Below, piece by piece: positions 1 through 5,523 of a DNA stretch of 6,178 nucleotides. Source of the DNA: an uncultured Caulobacterales bacterium (lineage in GTDB: Bacteria; Pseudomonadota; Alphaproteobacteria; Caulobacterales; Maricaulaceae); contig CALLME010000068.1 in assembly GCA_938007945.1 (NCBI GenBank), forward strand, positions 1 through 6,178, given 5' to 3'. The position numbers and the translations under genes are program-made. Under the pieces are notes generated by a model. It saw only the letters and a program-made list of their open reading frames with translations, was not told where the DNA came from and searched no databases. Numbering within the stretch: the stretch's first letter is position 1; every line of letters begins with the position of its first letter.

Positions 1-1
1 T

Positions 2-2827
2 TTGGAAATCTTACTGGCATTAGCCGCTTTAATCGTCGCGCTTATCTCGCTGTCCAAGCATAAGGATGCCGAGTTTAAACTAGAGCGTTTGCGACGTGAG
101 TTCGATGAATATAAACGTAAAACTGAGGCCAAAGACCACCCTGCGCCAGTAGATTTAGCCCCCTCTGATGTCAGTCTTGATATTGCAGCTGTGCCTGAAA
201 CACGCGCAGCGCTCACGACGCCTGACATTACAAAGTCCGCCATAGACTCGGCAGATACCTCCCCTGAAACAGCTTCGCCCGCGCCCCAAAACAACGAAAA
301 GCCTGCTCCTCCCACAAGACCAGATTGGGCGCGCCGATCTGAGAGCAAACCCACATCTGCGCCCGCCAAGCCGCCGCGTAAAACATTCGAAGAAGCGCTC
401 GGCGCGCAGTGGTCAGTCTGGATTGGGGGTTTGGCTCTACTGCTAGGGGCTGTCTTCTTGCTGCGTTATTCTATCGAGGCGGGCGTGTTCAGTCCTGCAA
501 TGCGCGTGGCAATGGCAAGCCTGCTTGGCGTCGTCCTGCTCGGCGCAAGTGAGTGGATGCACCGCGCGGATAAAGGGGACGGCACGTCGATACTGCCTGA
601 AAAATTTGCGGCTAAGCTCGGCCTAAAATCTCGTCTTGGCGAAGCGACGCCACCCTCTGATGATATATCAAAAACCGCGCATATTCCAGGCGTTCTAGCG
701 GCGGTGGGGGTATTTGCATTGCTGGGCGCGGCTTATACGGCCTATGCGCTTTACGGCTTCTTGTCGCCTACACCCGCTTTTATTCTGCTCGGCATTTTAT
801 CGCTCGGCGCGATAGCGTTGTCTCTGCGGCACGGGCCAGTCTTAGCAGCGCTCGGACTTGCGACCTCACTCGCTACGCCGCTTCTCGTCACGACTGAAAG
901 TCCCAACATTTATTTGCTTTACGGCTATATTATCATCGTGGCGAGCGCGGCTATAGCGGTAGCGCGACGCCGCGATTGGGGATGGCTCACGCTCATCACA
1001 CTCGCGAGCCTGCTCGGGTGGTCGGCGCTCAGTTTGGAGGGTGCCGTTCAGGGCGACAAATCCCCCGTCTGGTTCGGTTTCATCGCGCTTAGCTTTGCCG
1101 CAACCGTCATACTCGCCAAGGGAGAGGCGGCTCCGCCACGAAAATCAATGGGTAAATCACAGGGGCTATCAGAGTTTGAGCACACATCCGTCACGGCCCT
1201 CATTTGGGGCGGAGTTGCGGCACTCCTCATGTGCGCCGCCGTCATAGGAAGCACTGAGAGTATCCCCCGCATCCTGTCACGCCTGAATTACGGTCTTGGG
1301 TTAGCGGGAAGTGCGATGTTCTTTACCGCCTCCGTTTTAAAGCCCGCACAACGCGCCCATCTTTTCTCTGGCGCCATCTTGGGCGCAGTCACCCTCTATT
1401 GGGCCCTAGAGGCAGATTACAATCTAGCTGAAATTATCGTAACAGGCCTCATTTTGTGCGGCATCACAATCGCACTCATCACGCGCACTTTACTAAGCTC
1501 AACGCGACCAGATACCAAGCCTGCAAGCCTCGTTTGGGCGATTTTCGCAGTGGTCTTCCCGGTTGTCGTCTTCGCCGTTCCGACCGCTGGAATAAGTGAG
1601 ATGACAGATACTCACCTCGCCGCAATCTATATCGGCTTCGCACTCCTCAATGCCGCTATTGCCTTTCTTTTGCGCGACAAAGCAGCGCTCAAACCACATG
1701 CGTCCATTTTCACAATTGGCGCGGCCATGCTCTATGTTTTCGCCGCTATGCTCGCATTTGACGGTATGTCTCTGACCTTTGCCCTGCTCTTAGGATTAGT
1801 GATTGCCGCGCTCACCGCCTACCGGTTTGGCTACAGCACGACCCGCGCTCTTGTGCCCGCTTTCGCGGGGTTGAGCGCAGCGCACACAATGTTGATTGAA
1901 CTTCCCAGAAACGAAGCCGTCTCTTCGACGCTTATCGGCAATGAGCTTTGGCCTTATCTCGCCCTCCCCGCTGTCCTTTGTGCAGGCGCGGCATGGGCGT
2001 TGCAAAAGTCAAAATCTGACCTGTGGACAGAAGGGTTGAAAGCCTTCGCCCTCGCCTTCGCGGCATTATTCGTTGTCTTCCAAATCCGCCACATTATGAA
2101 TGACGGCGCGCTGTTTGCAGACAGGCTCAGCTTTGATGAGCTTTCCCTGCAAGTGCTGACAGGGCTTTGCTTCACACTTGGTGGCACCCAAATCAGCCGA
2201 CGAAAATTTGAGTCCAAAGCCGGCCTTGAGCGCAATCTTTTGCCCGCCCTGATGACGGGCCTCACCATGCTCAGCCTTGTCGCTTTTGCGTTAGGTGTGT
2301 GCCTCCTCAAAGCGCCCCTCTTTAACAGCCTCGAATATGTCAGCGGGAATATCGCCATCAACTCGCTGCTCCTTGGCTATCTCGCGCCCGCGGTGATTTT
2401 GGCCACCATTGCGTGGTTCGGACGGACGTCGCGACCCGCTTGGTATGTGAGAGTGTTGGGTGGATTGGCGGGACTGTCGCTAGTGCTCTACGTCACCTCT
2501 ATGATCCGCTTTGGCTTTCAAGGCGCGGATATTTCGTTGTCATACAGCTTGCCCGAAGGTGTTGAGCTTTACGCCATCAGCGCAGCCTGGCTCGCGCTTG
2601 GGATTGCAGCTTTAGTGGCAGGGCTGAAGACGGGACGCCAAGATATTCGCCTCGCCTCGGCCGTGCTGATTACGCTGACCGTGCTCAAAGCCTTCCTGAT
2701 AGATATGGCCTCACTAGAAGGCGTGCTCCGCGCGATGTCATTTGTGGTCTTAGGTGTGGTGCTGATTGTCATCGGGCGCGTGTATCAGAACGTCCTATCC
2801 CGTGAAACGGCTGTCAGCGGACGCTAA
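2..2827 (+). CDS. DUF2339 family polytopic membrane protein (start at or just beyond the left edge)
   Basis: A very large inner-membrane protein of unknown function, 941 residues if the TTG at base 2 is the start. Residues 1-17 form a hydrophobic N-terminal segment. Residues about 20-43 are charged and coiled-coil-like, and about 44-127 are a Pro/Ala-rich soluble linker. The DUF2339 signature follows: FEEALGAQWSVWIGG (129-143) running into a hydrophobic helix ending LLRYSIEAG. The rest is almost continuous hydrophobic helices, roughly two dozen by eye, interrupted by a polar stretch at about 187-226. The C-terminus has the family-like pattern of Lys-Ala-Phe-Leu-x-Asp, then Arg-Ala-Met-Ser-Phe, a glycine-rich helix and a Tyr-Gln close. 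The N-terminus looks family-typical, so TTG may be the real start, but only one base precedes it and no ribosome binding site can be seen. It converges on the dksA-family gene. Family assignment is confident; the function is unknown. Confidence 0.88.
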   Translation: MEILLALAALIVALISLSKHKDAEFKLERLRREFDEYKRKTEAKDHPAPVDLAPSDVSLDIAAVPETRAALTTPDITKSAIDSADTSPETASPAPQNNEKPAPPTRPDWARRSESKPTSAPAKPPRKTFEEALGAQWSVWIGGLALLLGAVFLLRYSIEAGVFSPAMRVAMASLLGVVLLGASEWMHRADKGDGTSILPEKFAAKLGLKSRLGEATPPSDDISKTAHIPGVLAAVGVFALLGAAYTAYALYGFLSPTPAFILLGILSLGAIALSLRHGPVLAALGLATSLATPLLVTTESPNIYLLYGYIIIVASAAIAVARRRDWGWLTLITLASLLGWSALSLEGAVQGDKSPVWFGFIALSFAATVILAKGEAAPPRKSMGKSQGLSEFEHTSVTALIWGGVAALLMCAAVIGSTESIPRILSRLNYGLGLAGSAMFFTASVLKPAQRAHLFSGAILGAVTLYWALEADYNLAEIIVTGLILCGITIALITRTLLSSTRPDTKPASLVWAIFAVVFPVVVFAVPTAGISEMTDTHLAAIYIGFALLNAAIAFLLRDKAALKPHASIFTIGAAMLYVFAAMLAFDGMSLTFALLLGLVIAALTAYRFGYSTTRALVPAFAGLSAAHTMLIELPRNEAVSSTLIGNELWPYLALPAVLCAGAAWALQKSKSDLWTEGLKAFALAFAALFVVFQIRHIMNDGALFADRLSFDELSLQVLTGLCFTLGGTQISRRKFESKAGLERNLLPALMTGLTMLSLVAFALGVCLLKAPLFNSLEYVSGNIAINSLLLGYLAPAVILATIAWFGRTSRPAWYVRVLGGLAGLSLVLYVTSMIRFGFQGADISLSYSLPEGVELYAISAAWLALGIAALVAGLKTGRQDIRLASAVLITLTVLKAFLIDMASLEGVLRAMSFVVLGVVLIVIGRVYQNVLSRETAVSGR

Positions 2828-2831
2828 AAAT

Positions 2832-2871
2832 GCGCCCTAGAAACGCGCCCAAAAACCTGTGACTAGGCGCG
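2832..2871 (-). terminator. Inverted repeats between convergent DUF2339 and dksA genes, candidate dksA terminator
   Basis: Two mutually exclusive stems overlap the dksA stop codon. CGCGCC (2844-2849) pairs with GGCGCG (2866-2871). GCGCCCTAG (2832-2840) pairs with CTAGGCGC (2863-2870) with one bulged C. Read on the - strand, the second stem is followed by ATTTTT, which suits an intrinsic terminator for dksA. On the + strand the tail is only GGACTCTTTC, so termination of the DUF2339 transcript is less convincing. The loops are long (16 and 22 bases), so this is a moderate call. Confidence 0.4.
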
Positions 2872-3297
2872 GACTCTTTCGCCGCGTTCGTGCATTTCCT
2901 GCGCTTCAATCGAGAGCGTCGCGATAGGGCGAGCTTCAAGACGCGCAACACGGATAGGATCACCCGTCTCTGTACAATAGCCATATTCACCCGCCTCAAG
3001 ACGGCGCAGTGTTTTTTCGACCTTGTTACCAAGTTTACGCAAGCGGTCACGCGTACGCAGTTCAAGTTGACGGTTTGCATTCGCCGCCGCCGTATCAGCT
3101 GGGTCAGGGTGACTGACCGACTCGCCCTTGAGGTTTTCGATTGTCTCTTTGGTTTGACGGTCTATATCGGCCTTAAGCTCAAGCAGCTTTTGGCGAAAAT
3201 ACTCCGTCATAATCGGATTCATAAATTCTTCGTCTGTATCAGAGGGGCGGTAGCCTTCTGGAACGACAACAGGTTTTGCTTTCTTAATTGCGGCCAT
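2863..3297 (-). CDS. dksA: DksA/TraR family RNA polymerase-binding transcription factor, one-cysteine type
   Basis: A 144-residue DksA homologue. DksA binds the RNA polymerase secondary channel and works with (p)ppGpp to reset transcription in the stringent response. Residues about 25-100 make the coiled-coil hairpin. The tip motif DPADTA (65-70) keeps the two aspartates (D65, D68) and the alanine matching E. coli D71, D74 and A76. The globular end carries GYCTETGDPI (106-115) and RLEARPIATLSIEAQ (119-133). Compared with the four-cysteine E. coli zinc finger, only C108 remains; the others are T111, S129 and A132. This degenerate finger is usual for alphaproteobacterial DksA, so the protein is expected to be functional but probably not a canonical zinc binder. 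The start at 3297 is chosen because GGGGAG lies 6 bases upstream and the protein then has normal length. The gene is divergent from the MoxR gene. Confidence 0.93.
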   Translation of the reverse strand: MAAIKKAKPVVVPEGYRPSDTDEEFMNPIMTEYFRQKLLELKADIDRQTKETIENLKGESVSHPDPADTAAANANRQLELRTRDRLRKLGNKVEKTLRRLEAGEYGYCTETGDPIRVARLEARPIATLSIEAQEMHERGERVRA

Positions 3298-3303
3298 AAT
3301 GGG

Positions 3304-3309
3304 CTCCCC
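3304..3309 (-). promoter_or_regulatory. Ribosome binding site deciding the dksA start
   Basis: The - strand reads GGGGAG, then six bases (CCCATT), then ATG at 3297-3295. This strong Shine-Dalgarno sequence fixes the start there. The open frame continues upstream to 3435, but that extension has no such site and is not DksA-like. Confidence 0.8.
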
Positions 3310-3487
3310 AACAATTTTATCACACTTCCCACGACTCACTTTCGGAGTCTTATTGCGCCGCCATGTACACAAATTAGTCCTGCGCGGCAATATATTTGCT
3401 GTAGTTTCCACAGCTATATTTTTGAAAATTGCCATGCAGGATTTGTGCCTTGAACTGCCCTGCCCTCGCCGCTAACAACGTCAAAAC

Positions 3488-3493
3488 AGGTGG
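3488..3493 (+). promoter_or_regulatory. Ribosome binding site deciding the MoxR start
   Basis: AGGTGG lies 8 bases before ATG at 3502. The GTG at 3490 sits inside this site, so it is very unlikely to be the start codon. The protein beginning at 3502 (MKFEGTDNYV) also matches the usual N-terminus of this family. Confidence 0.8.
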
Positions 3494-3501
3494 AAAAAAC
3501 A

Positions 3502-4344
3502 ATGAAATTTGAAGGTACAGACAATTACGTCGCCACGCGCGACCTGATGATGGCAGTGAACGCCGCGATTACGCTTGAGCGCCCGCTTTTGATTAAGGGC
3601 GAACCTGGCACAGGTAAAACTGTGCTCGCCCATGAGATTGCCAAAGGCCTCGGCGCACCGCTGCTTGAGTGGAATATCAAATCCACGACCAAAGCGCAGC
3701 AGGGGCTTTATGAATATGACGCCGTGGCGCGTTTGCGCGATAGTCAGCTTGGCGATGACCGCGTGCATGACATCAATAACTATATTAAGCGCGGCAAAAT
3801 GTGGGATGCCTTCACAAGTGAAGAGCGCCCCATCTTGTTAATTGACGAAATTGATAAAGCCGATATCGAATTTCCTAACGATTTGCTCCACGAACTCGAT
3901 AAGATGTCGTTTCATGTTTATGAGACAGGCGAAACGATTACGGCCAAGCAGCGCCCGATTATTATTATCACCTCTAATAATGAGAAAGACTTGCCCGACG
4001 CGTTTCTGCGCCGTTGCTTCTTCCACTACATCCAATTCCCTGATGACGAGACGATGGCGAAAATTGTCGAGGTTCACTATCCAGGAATTAAATCGCGCCT
4101 TCTCTCTGCGGCTATGAAACGCTTTTACGAAGTTCGCGCCATGCCGGGCCTTAAGAAAAAACCGAGCACATCGGAACTTCTAGACTGGCTCAAACTATTG
4201 CTGGTCGAAGATATTGACCCTGAAACATTGAAAGAGTCGGATCCCAAGAAAATGATACCGCCGCTCCACGGAGCGTTGCTTAAGAATGAGCAAGATGTGC
4301 ATTTGTTTGAGCGTCTGGCATTCCTGTCACGGCGGGATGGATAA
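3502..4344 (+). CDS. MoxR family AAA+ ATPase
   Basis: A 280-residue single-domain AAA+ ATPase of the MoxR group. These act as chaperone-like ATPases that mature or remodel partner proteins, often with a von Willebrand factor A (VWA) protein. Walker A is GEPGTGKT (33-40) and Walker B is ILLIDEID (111-118, with D115 and E116). Sensor 1 is in TSNN (157-160), and arginine-finger candidates are R170/R171 in FLRRCFF. A C-terminal helical lid follows, with KKKPSTSELLDWLKLL (218-233) and PLHGALLKNEQD (254-265). All nucleotide-handling motifs are intact and the length is normal, so it should be active. In many alphaproteobacteria this type is followed directly by a VWA (CoxE-like) gene. Here a terminator begins about 14 bases after the stop, so the partner, if any, is encoded elsewhere. 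The substrate is unknown. Homologues are often annotated simply as MoxR, but I do not assign a symbol. Confidence 0.92.
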   Translation: MKFEGTDNYVATRDLMMAVNAAITLERPLLIKGEPGTGKTVLAHEIAKGLGAPLLEWNIKSTTKAQQGLYEYDAVARLRDSQLGDDRVHDINNYIKRGKMWDAFTSEERPILLIDEIDKADIEFPNDLLHELDKMSFHVYETGETITAKQRPIIIITSNNEKDLPDAFLRRCFFHYIQFPDDETMAKIVEVHYPGIKSRLLSAAMKRFYEVRAMPGLKKKPSTSELLDWLKLLLVEDIDPETLKESDPKKMIPPLHGALLKNEQDVHLFERLAFLSRRDG

Positions 4345-4355
4345 ATTGAAAGCAT

Positions 4356-4384
4356 AAAAAAAAGCGTGGTCGCCCACGCTTTTT
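4356..4384. terminator. Bidirectional intrinsic terminator between MoxR and fasciclin genes
   Basis: A perfect 11-bp stem: AAAAAGCGTGG (4359-4369), loop TCGC (4370-4373), then CCACGCTTTTT (4374-4384). The + strand ends in five Ts. The - strand ends in eight Ts, from the A-run at 4356-4363. It lies 14 bases after the MoxR stop and 25 bases after the fasciclin stop, so it serves both convergent genes. The - strand direction looks stronger. Confidence 0.92.
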
Positions 4385-4409
4385 CTTTACTCAATTTGAT
4401 GACTTGATC

Positions 4410-5075
4410 CTAGGATGCAGGTTCAAGCACCGTGTTGATGACGTGAATAACACCATTACTCTGGTCGACATCTGACGTTGTGACCTGTCCTGAGTTACCC
4501 GTTGCATCCATTACCGTCAGCATTCCGTCTTGGGTCATGACTGTCAATGCGTCACCGTTCAGCGTCGTCAGAACGAGTTTGCCATCTGGTGAACTGTTTA
4601 GCTGTTCTGTGATATCAGTGGCTTTCAACTCGCCTTTAACGATGTGTGCTTTGACGACACCGTCTAAGTCGCTTGCCTCGGGACTGTTCATCCACTCAAC
4701 ATATTGGCGACCTTCGACCTGCCAGAAGGCACTGTCACGCGGGACAAATACGGTATATGGGCCGTCTGTCGCGAGAGTTTCGTCGTGATCTGTCTTTTCT
4801 AATGCAAGCTCAAAATCGCCCATTGTTGTTGACTTTTCGATAGCACCCGTAATGCTTTCGCCGTTCTCTAAGTCACCAATATTTTGCTTGATGAGCTCTG
4901 GCGGCGTGTAGCTTGGCGTTGCTTCAATAACGGCTTCTGAAGTTGTCATCATTTGGTCAGTGCTCACATCCATGTCGGATGTCTGCGCGAATGCCATAGG
5001 GGCCATAGCAACCGATAAACCAATCGCGGCGGTGGTGATAAGTAGGGGTTTAAAATTTTTATTTGCGTTCGTCAT
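4410..5075 (-). CDS. Secreted fasciclin (FAS1) domain protein
   Basis: A 221-residue exported protein with one FAS1 domain, a fold associated with adhesion and extracellular matrix in many organisms; its bacterial role is mostly undefined. Residues 1-30 form a signal peptide: a basic N-region (K6, K9), a hydrophobic core (LLITTAAIGL), and a likely signal peptidase I cut after AFA (28-30). A polar, acidic, Ser/Thr-rich linker spans about 31-65. The FAS1 domain runs from about 72 to 219. It has the H1-like box GPYTVFVPRDSAF (105-117), the central AHIVKGEL (143-150) with H144, and the closing H2-like box GVIHVINTVLEP (208-219). No lipobox or membrane anchor is seen, so a periplasmic or secreted location is likely. 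The start is supported by AAAGGAG 6 bases upstream. An EcfG-like promoter lies upstream, suggesting induction under general stress. Confidence 0.92.
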   Translation of the reverse strand: MTNANKNFKPLLITTAAIGLSVAMAPMAFAQTSDMDVSTDQMMTTSEAVIEATPSYTPPELIKQNIGDLENGESITGAIEKSTTMGDFELALEKTDHDETLATDGPYTVFVPRDSAFWQVEGRQYVEWMNSPEASDLDGVVKAHIVKGELKATDITEQLNSSPDGKLVLTTLNGDALTVMTQDGMLTVMDATGNSGQVTTSDVDQSNGVIHVINTVLEPAS

Positions 5076-5081
5076 GATTAG

Positions 5082-5088
5082 CTCCTTT
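5082..5088 (-). promoter_or_regulatory. Ribosome binding site of the fasciclin gene
   Basis: The - strand reads AAAGGAG followed by six bases and ATG at 5075-5073. This is a near-ideal Shine-Dalgarno sequence and fixes the start. Confidence 0.85.
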
Positions 5089-5120
5089 CAATTGCGAGTC
5101 TGTTGTAATCATGCCTAAAC

Positions 5121-5145
5121 AACAGGCAAAACAGTCAGTTGTTCC
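5121..5145 (-). promoter_or_regulatory. Candidate EcfG (general stress sigma factor) promoter of the fasciclin gene
   Basis: The - strand reads GGAAC (-35, at 5145-5141), 16 bases, then TGTT (-10, at 5124-5121). The alphaproteobacterial EcfG consensus is GGAAC, 16-17 bases, CGTT. The match is full at -35 and three of four at -10. Transcription would begin near 5112-5115, giving a leader of about 40 bases with the ribosome binding site correctly placed. No competing sigma-70 promoter was evident closer to the gene. Confidence 0.6.
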
Positions 5146-5148
5146 GAG

Positions 5149-5172
5149 AAAAACATTACGTCCCTGTAATGC
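5149..5172 (-). promoter_or_regulatory. Inverted repeat with T-run just upstream of the fasciclin promoter
   Basis: A perfect CATTAC-N6-GTAATG repeat occupies 5154-5171. On the - strand a G-T wobble adds a seventh pair and five Ts follow (5153-5149). It ends about 8 bases upstream of the GGAAC element. It could be a weak intrinsic terminator for a - strand transcript arriving from the right, or a dimeric regulator site for the fasciclin promoter. The sequence alone does not decide. Confidence 0.4.
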
Positions 5173-5343
5173 GGGTCATCAATATCAACCATATTTCGTG
5201 GGAGCGAGCCATATATTGCGCGCGTAAGTTAGCGCCTTCATACGCCCGTATTTGCGAAAACTGTGCTTGTCAGAACAAACAATAAGGCTGGACCCGTACC
5301 TATGAATCACCGCCACGATGTAATCTTGGCGTAGCGCAATGTC

Positions 5344-5374
5344 TTGACATTTTCGGCCTAGCATATGTTAAAAT
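5344..5374 (+). promoter_or_regulatory. Possible sigma-70-type promoter reading right, with overlapping inverted repeat
   Basis: TTGACA (5344-5349) is a perfect -35 hexamer. TAAAAT (5369-5374) is a 5/6 match for -10, but the 19-base spacing is longer than optimal. An inverted repeat, TTCGGCC (5352-5358) and GGCCGAA (5376-5382), straddles the -10 element and could be an operator. No protein gene lies downstream on this strand, so any product would be an RNA starting near 5381. Confidence 0.35.
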
Positions 5375-5380
5375 CGGCCG

Positions 5381-5484
5381 AACATTCTACAAAATTGGAC
5401 ATGTAATCTGTATCGTCATCCTACCTCAAAATGGTCTTTCGGGGTGGTTGCAGCCTTTAAGGGCGAAAGTTTTCGCTCTGTCTT
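5381..5484 (+). ncRNA. Candidate small RNA of about 100 bases (speculative)
   Basis: Downstream of the TTGACA/TAAAAT promoter are two hairpins. The first pairs CTACCTC (5421-5427) with GGGGTGG (5441-5447), using two G-U pairs, and may extend by AAA/TTT (5428-5430 with 5437-5439) past a bulged C. The second pairs AGGGCGAA (5460-5467) with TTCGCTCT (5472-5479), using one G-U pair, followed by GTCTTAAC. The wobble pairs become A-C mismatches on the other strand, which favours a + strand RNA. The terminal T-tract is weak and no known family was recognised. Confidence 0.22.
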
Positions 5485-5523
5485 AACACGGGCCCGGCAT
5501 TAAACGACCTATGACCTCGCGGC

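Larger units (their letters stand above)
3298..3501. promoter_or_regulatory. Divergent intergenic region between dksA and the MoxR gene
   Basis: This 204-base region must hold the promoters of both flanking genes. On the + strand TTGAAC (3450-3455), 17 bases, then TAACAA (3473-3478) is a weak sigma-70-like candidate for the MoxR gene, leaving a short leader of about 20 bases. No equally good candidate was found for dksA. Two small inverted repeats are visible: GCTGT-N7-ACAGC (3398-3414), flanked by AT-rich sequence, and GACTC-N7-GAGTC (3333-3349), which would lie in the dksA leader. Both stems are only 5 bp and could be chance. Confidence 0.35.
5091..5523. other. Intergenic region without a confident gene
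   Basis: The 433 bases between the fasciclin ribosome binding site and the stop of the QEGLA-motif gene hold no recognisable protein, tRNA or known RNA family. Visible contents are the EcfG-like promoter (5121-5145), the CATTAC/GTAATG repeat (5154-5171), a 59-codon - strand ORF without a ribosome binding site (5185-5364), a rightward sigma-70-like promoter (5344-5374) overlapped by a TTCGGCC/GGCCGAA repeat (5352-5382), and two hairpins (5421-5447, 5460-5479) that pair best as + strand RNA. Confidence 0.6.

Noticed and set aside
3314..3319. TGA-TAAAAT extended -10 on the - strand as the dksA promoter
   Set aside because: Transcription would start inside the ribosome binding site (3304-3309), leaving no usable leader, and no -35 element is present.
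3298..3435. 46-residue N-terminal extension of the DksA frame
   Set aside because: It has no good ribosome binding site and no DksA similarity; GGGGAG 6 bases before 3297 marks the real start.
2890..3453. 187-codon + strand ORF opposite dksA
   Set aside because: It is antisense to a clear DksA gene, and its product has no recognisable domain; it follows from the codon pattern of dksA.
3490..3501. GTG at 3490 as the MoxR start, adding four residues (MEKT)
   Set aside because: It lies within the AGGTGG ribosome binding site that serves the ATG at 3502, and the family N-terminus begins at MKFEG.
5111..5227. 38-codon + strand ORF starting ATG at 5111
   Set aside because: No ribosome binding site and no recognisable sequence; it overlaps the fasciclin promoter and is short enough to be chance.
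5380..5394. GAAC followed by AAAA near 5380 as an alphaproteobacterial SOS (LexA) box
   Set aside because: The consensus needs GAAC-N7-GAAC (or GTTC-N7-GTTC); the second half is AAAA, so it does not match.
5091..5523. tRNA, riboswitch or known structured RNA in the large intergenic region
   Set aside because: No tRNA cloverleaf or T-loop sequence and no recognisable riboswitch core; only generic hairpins are seen.
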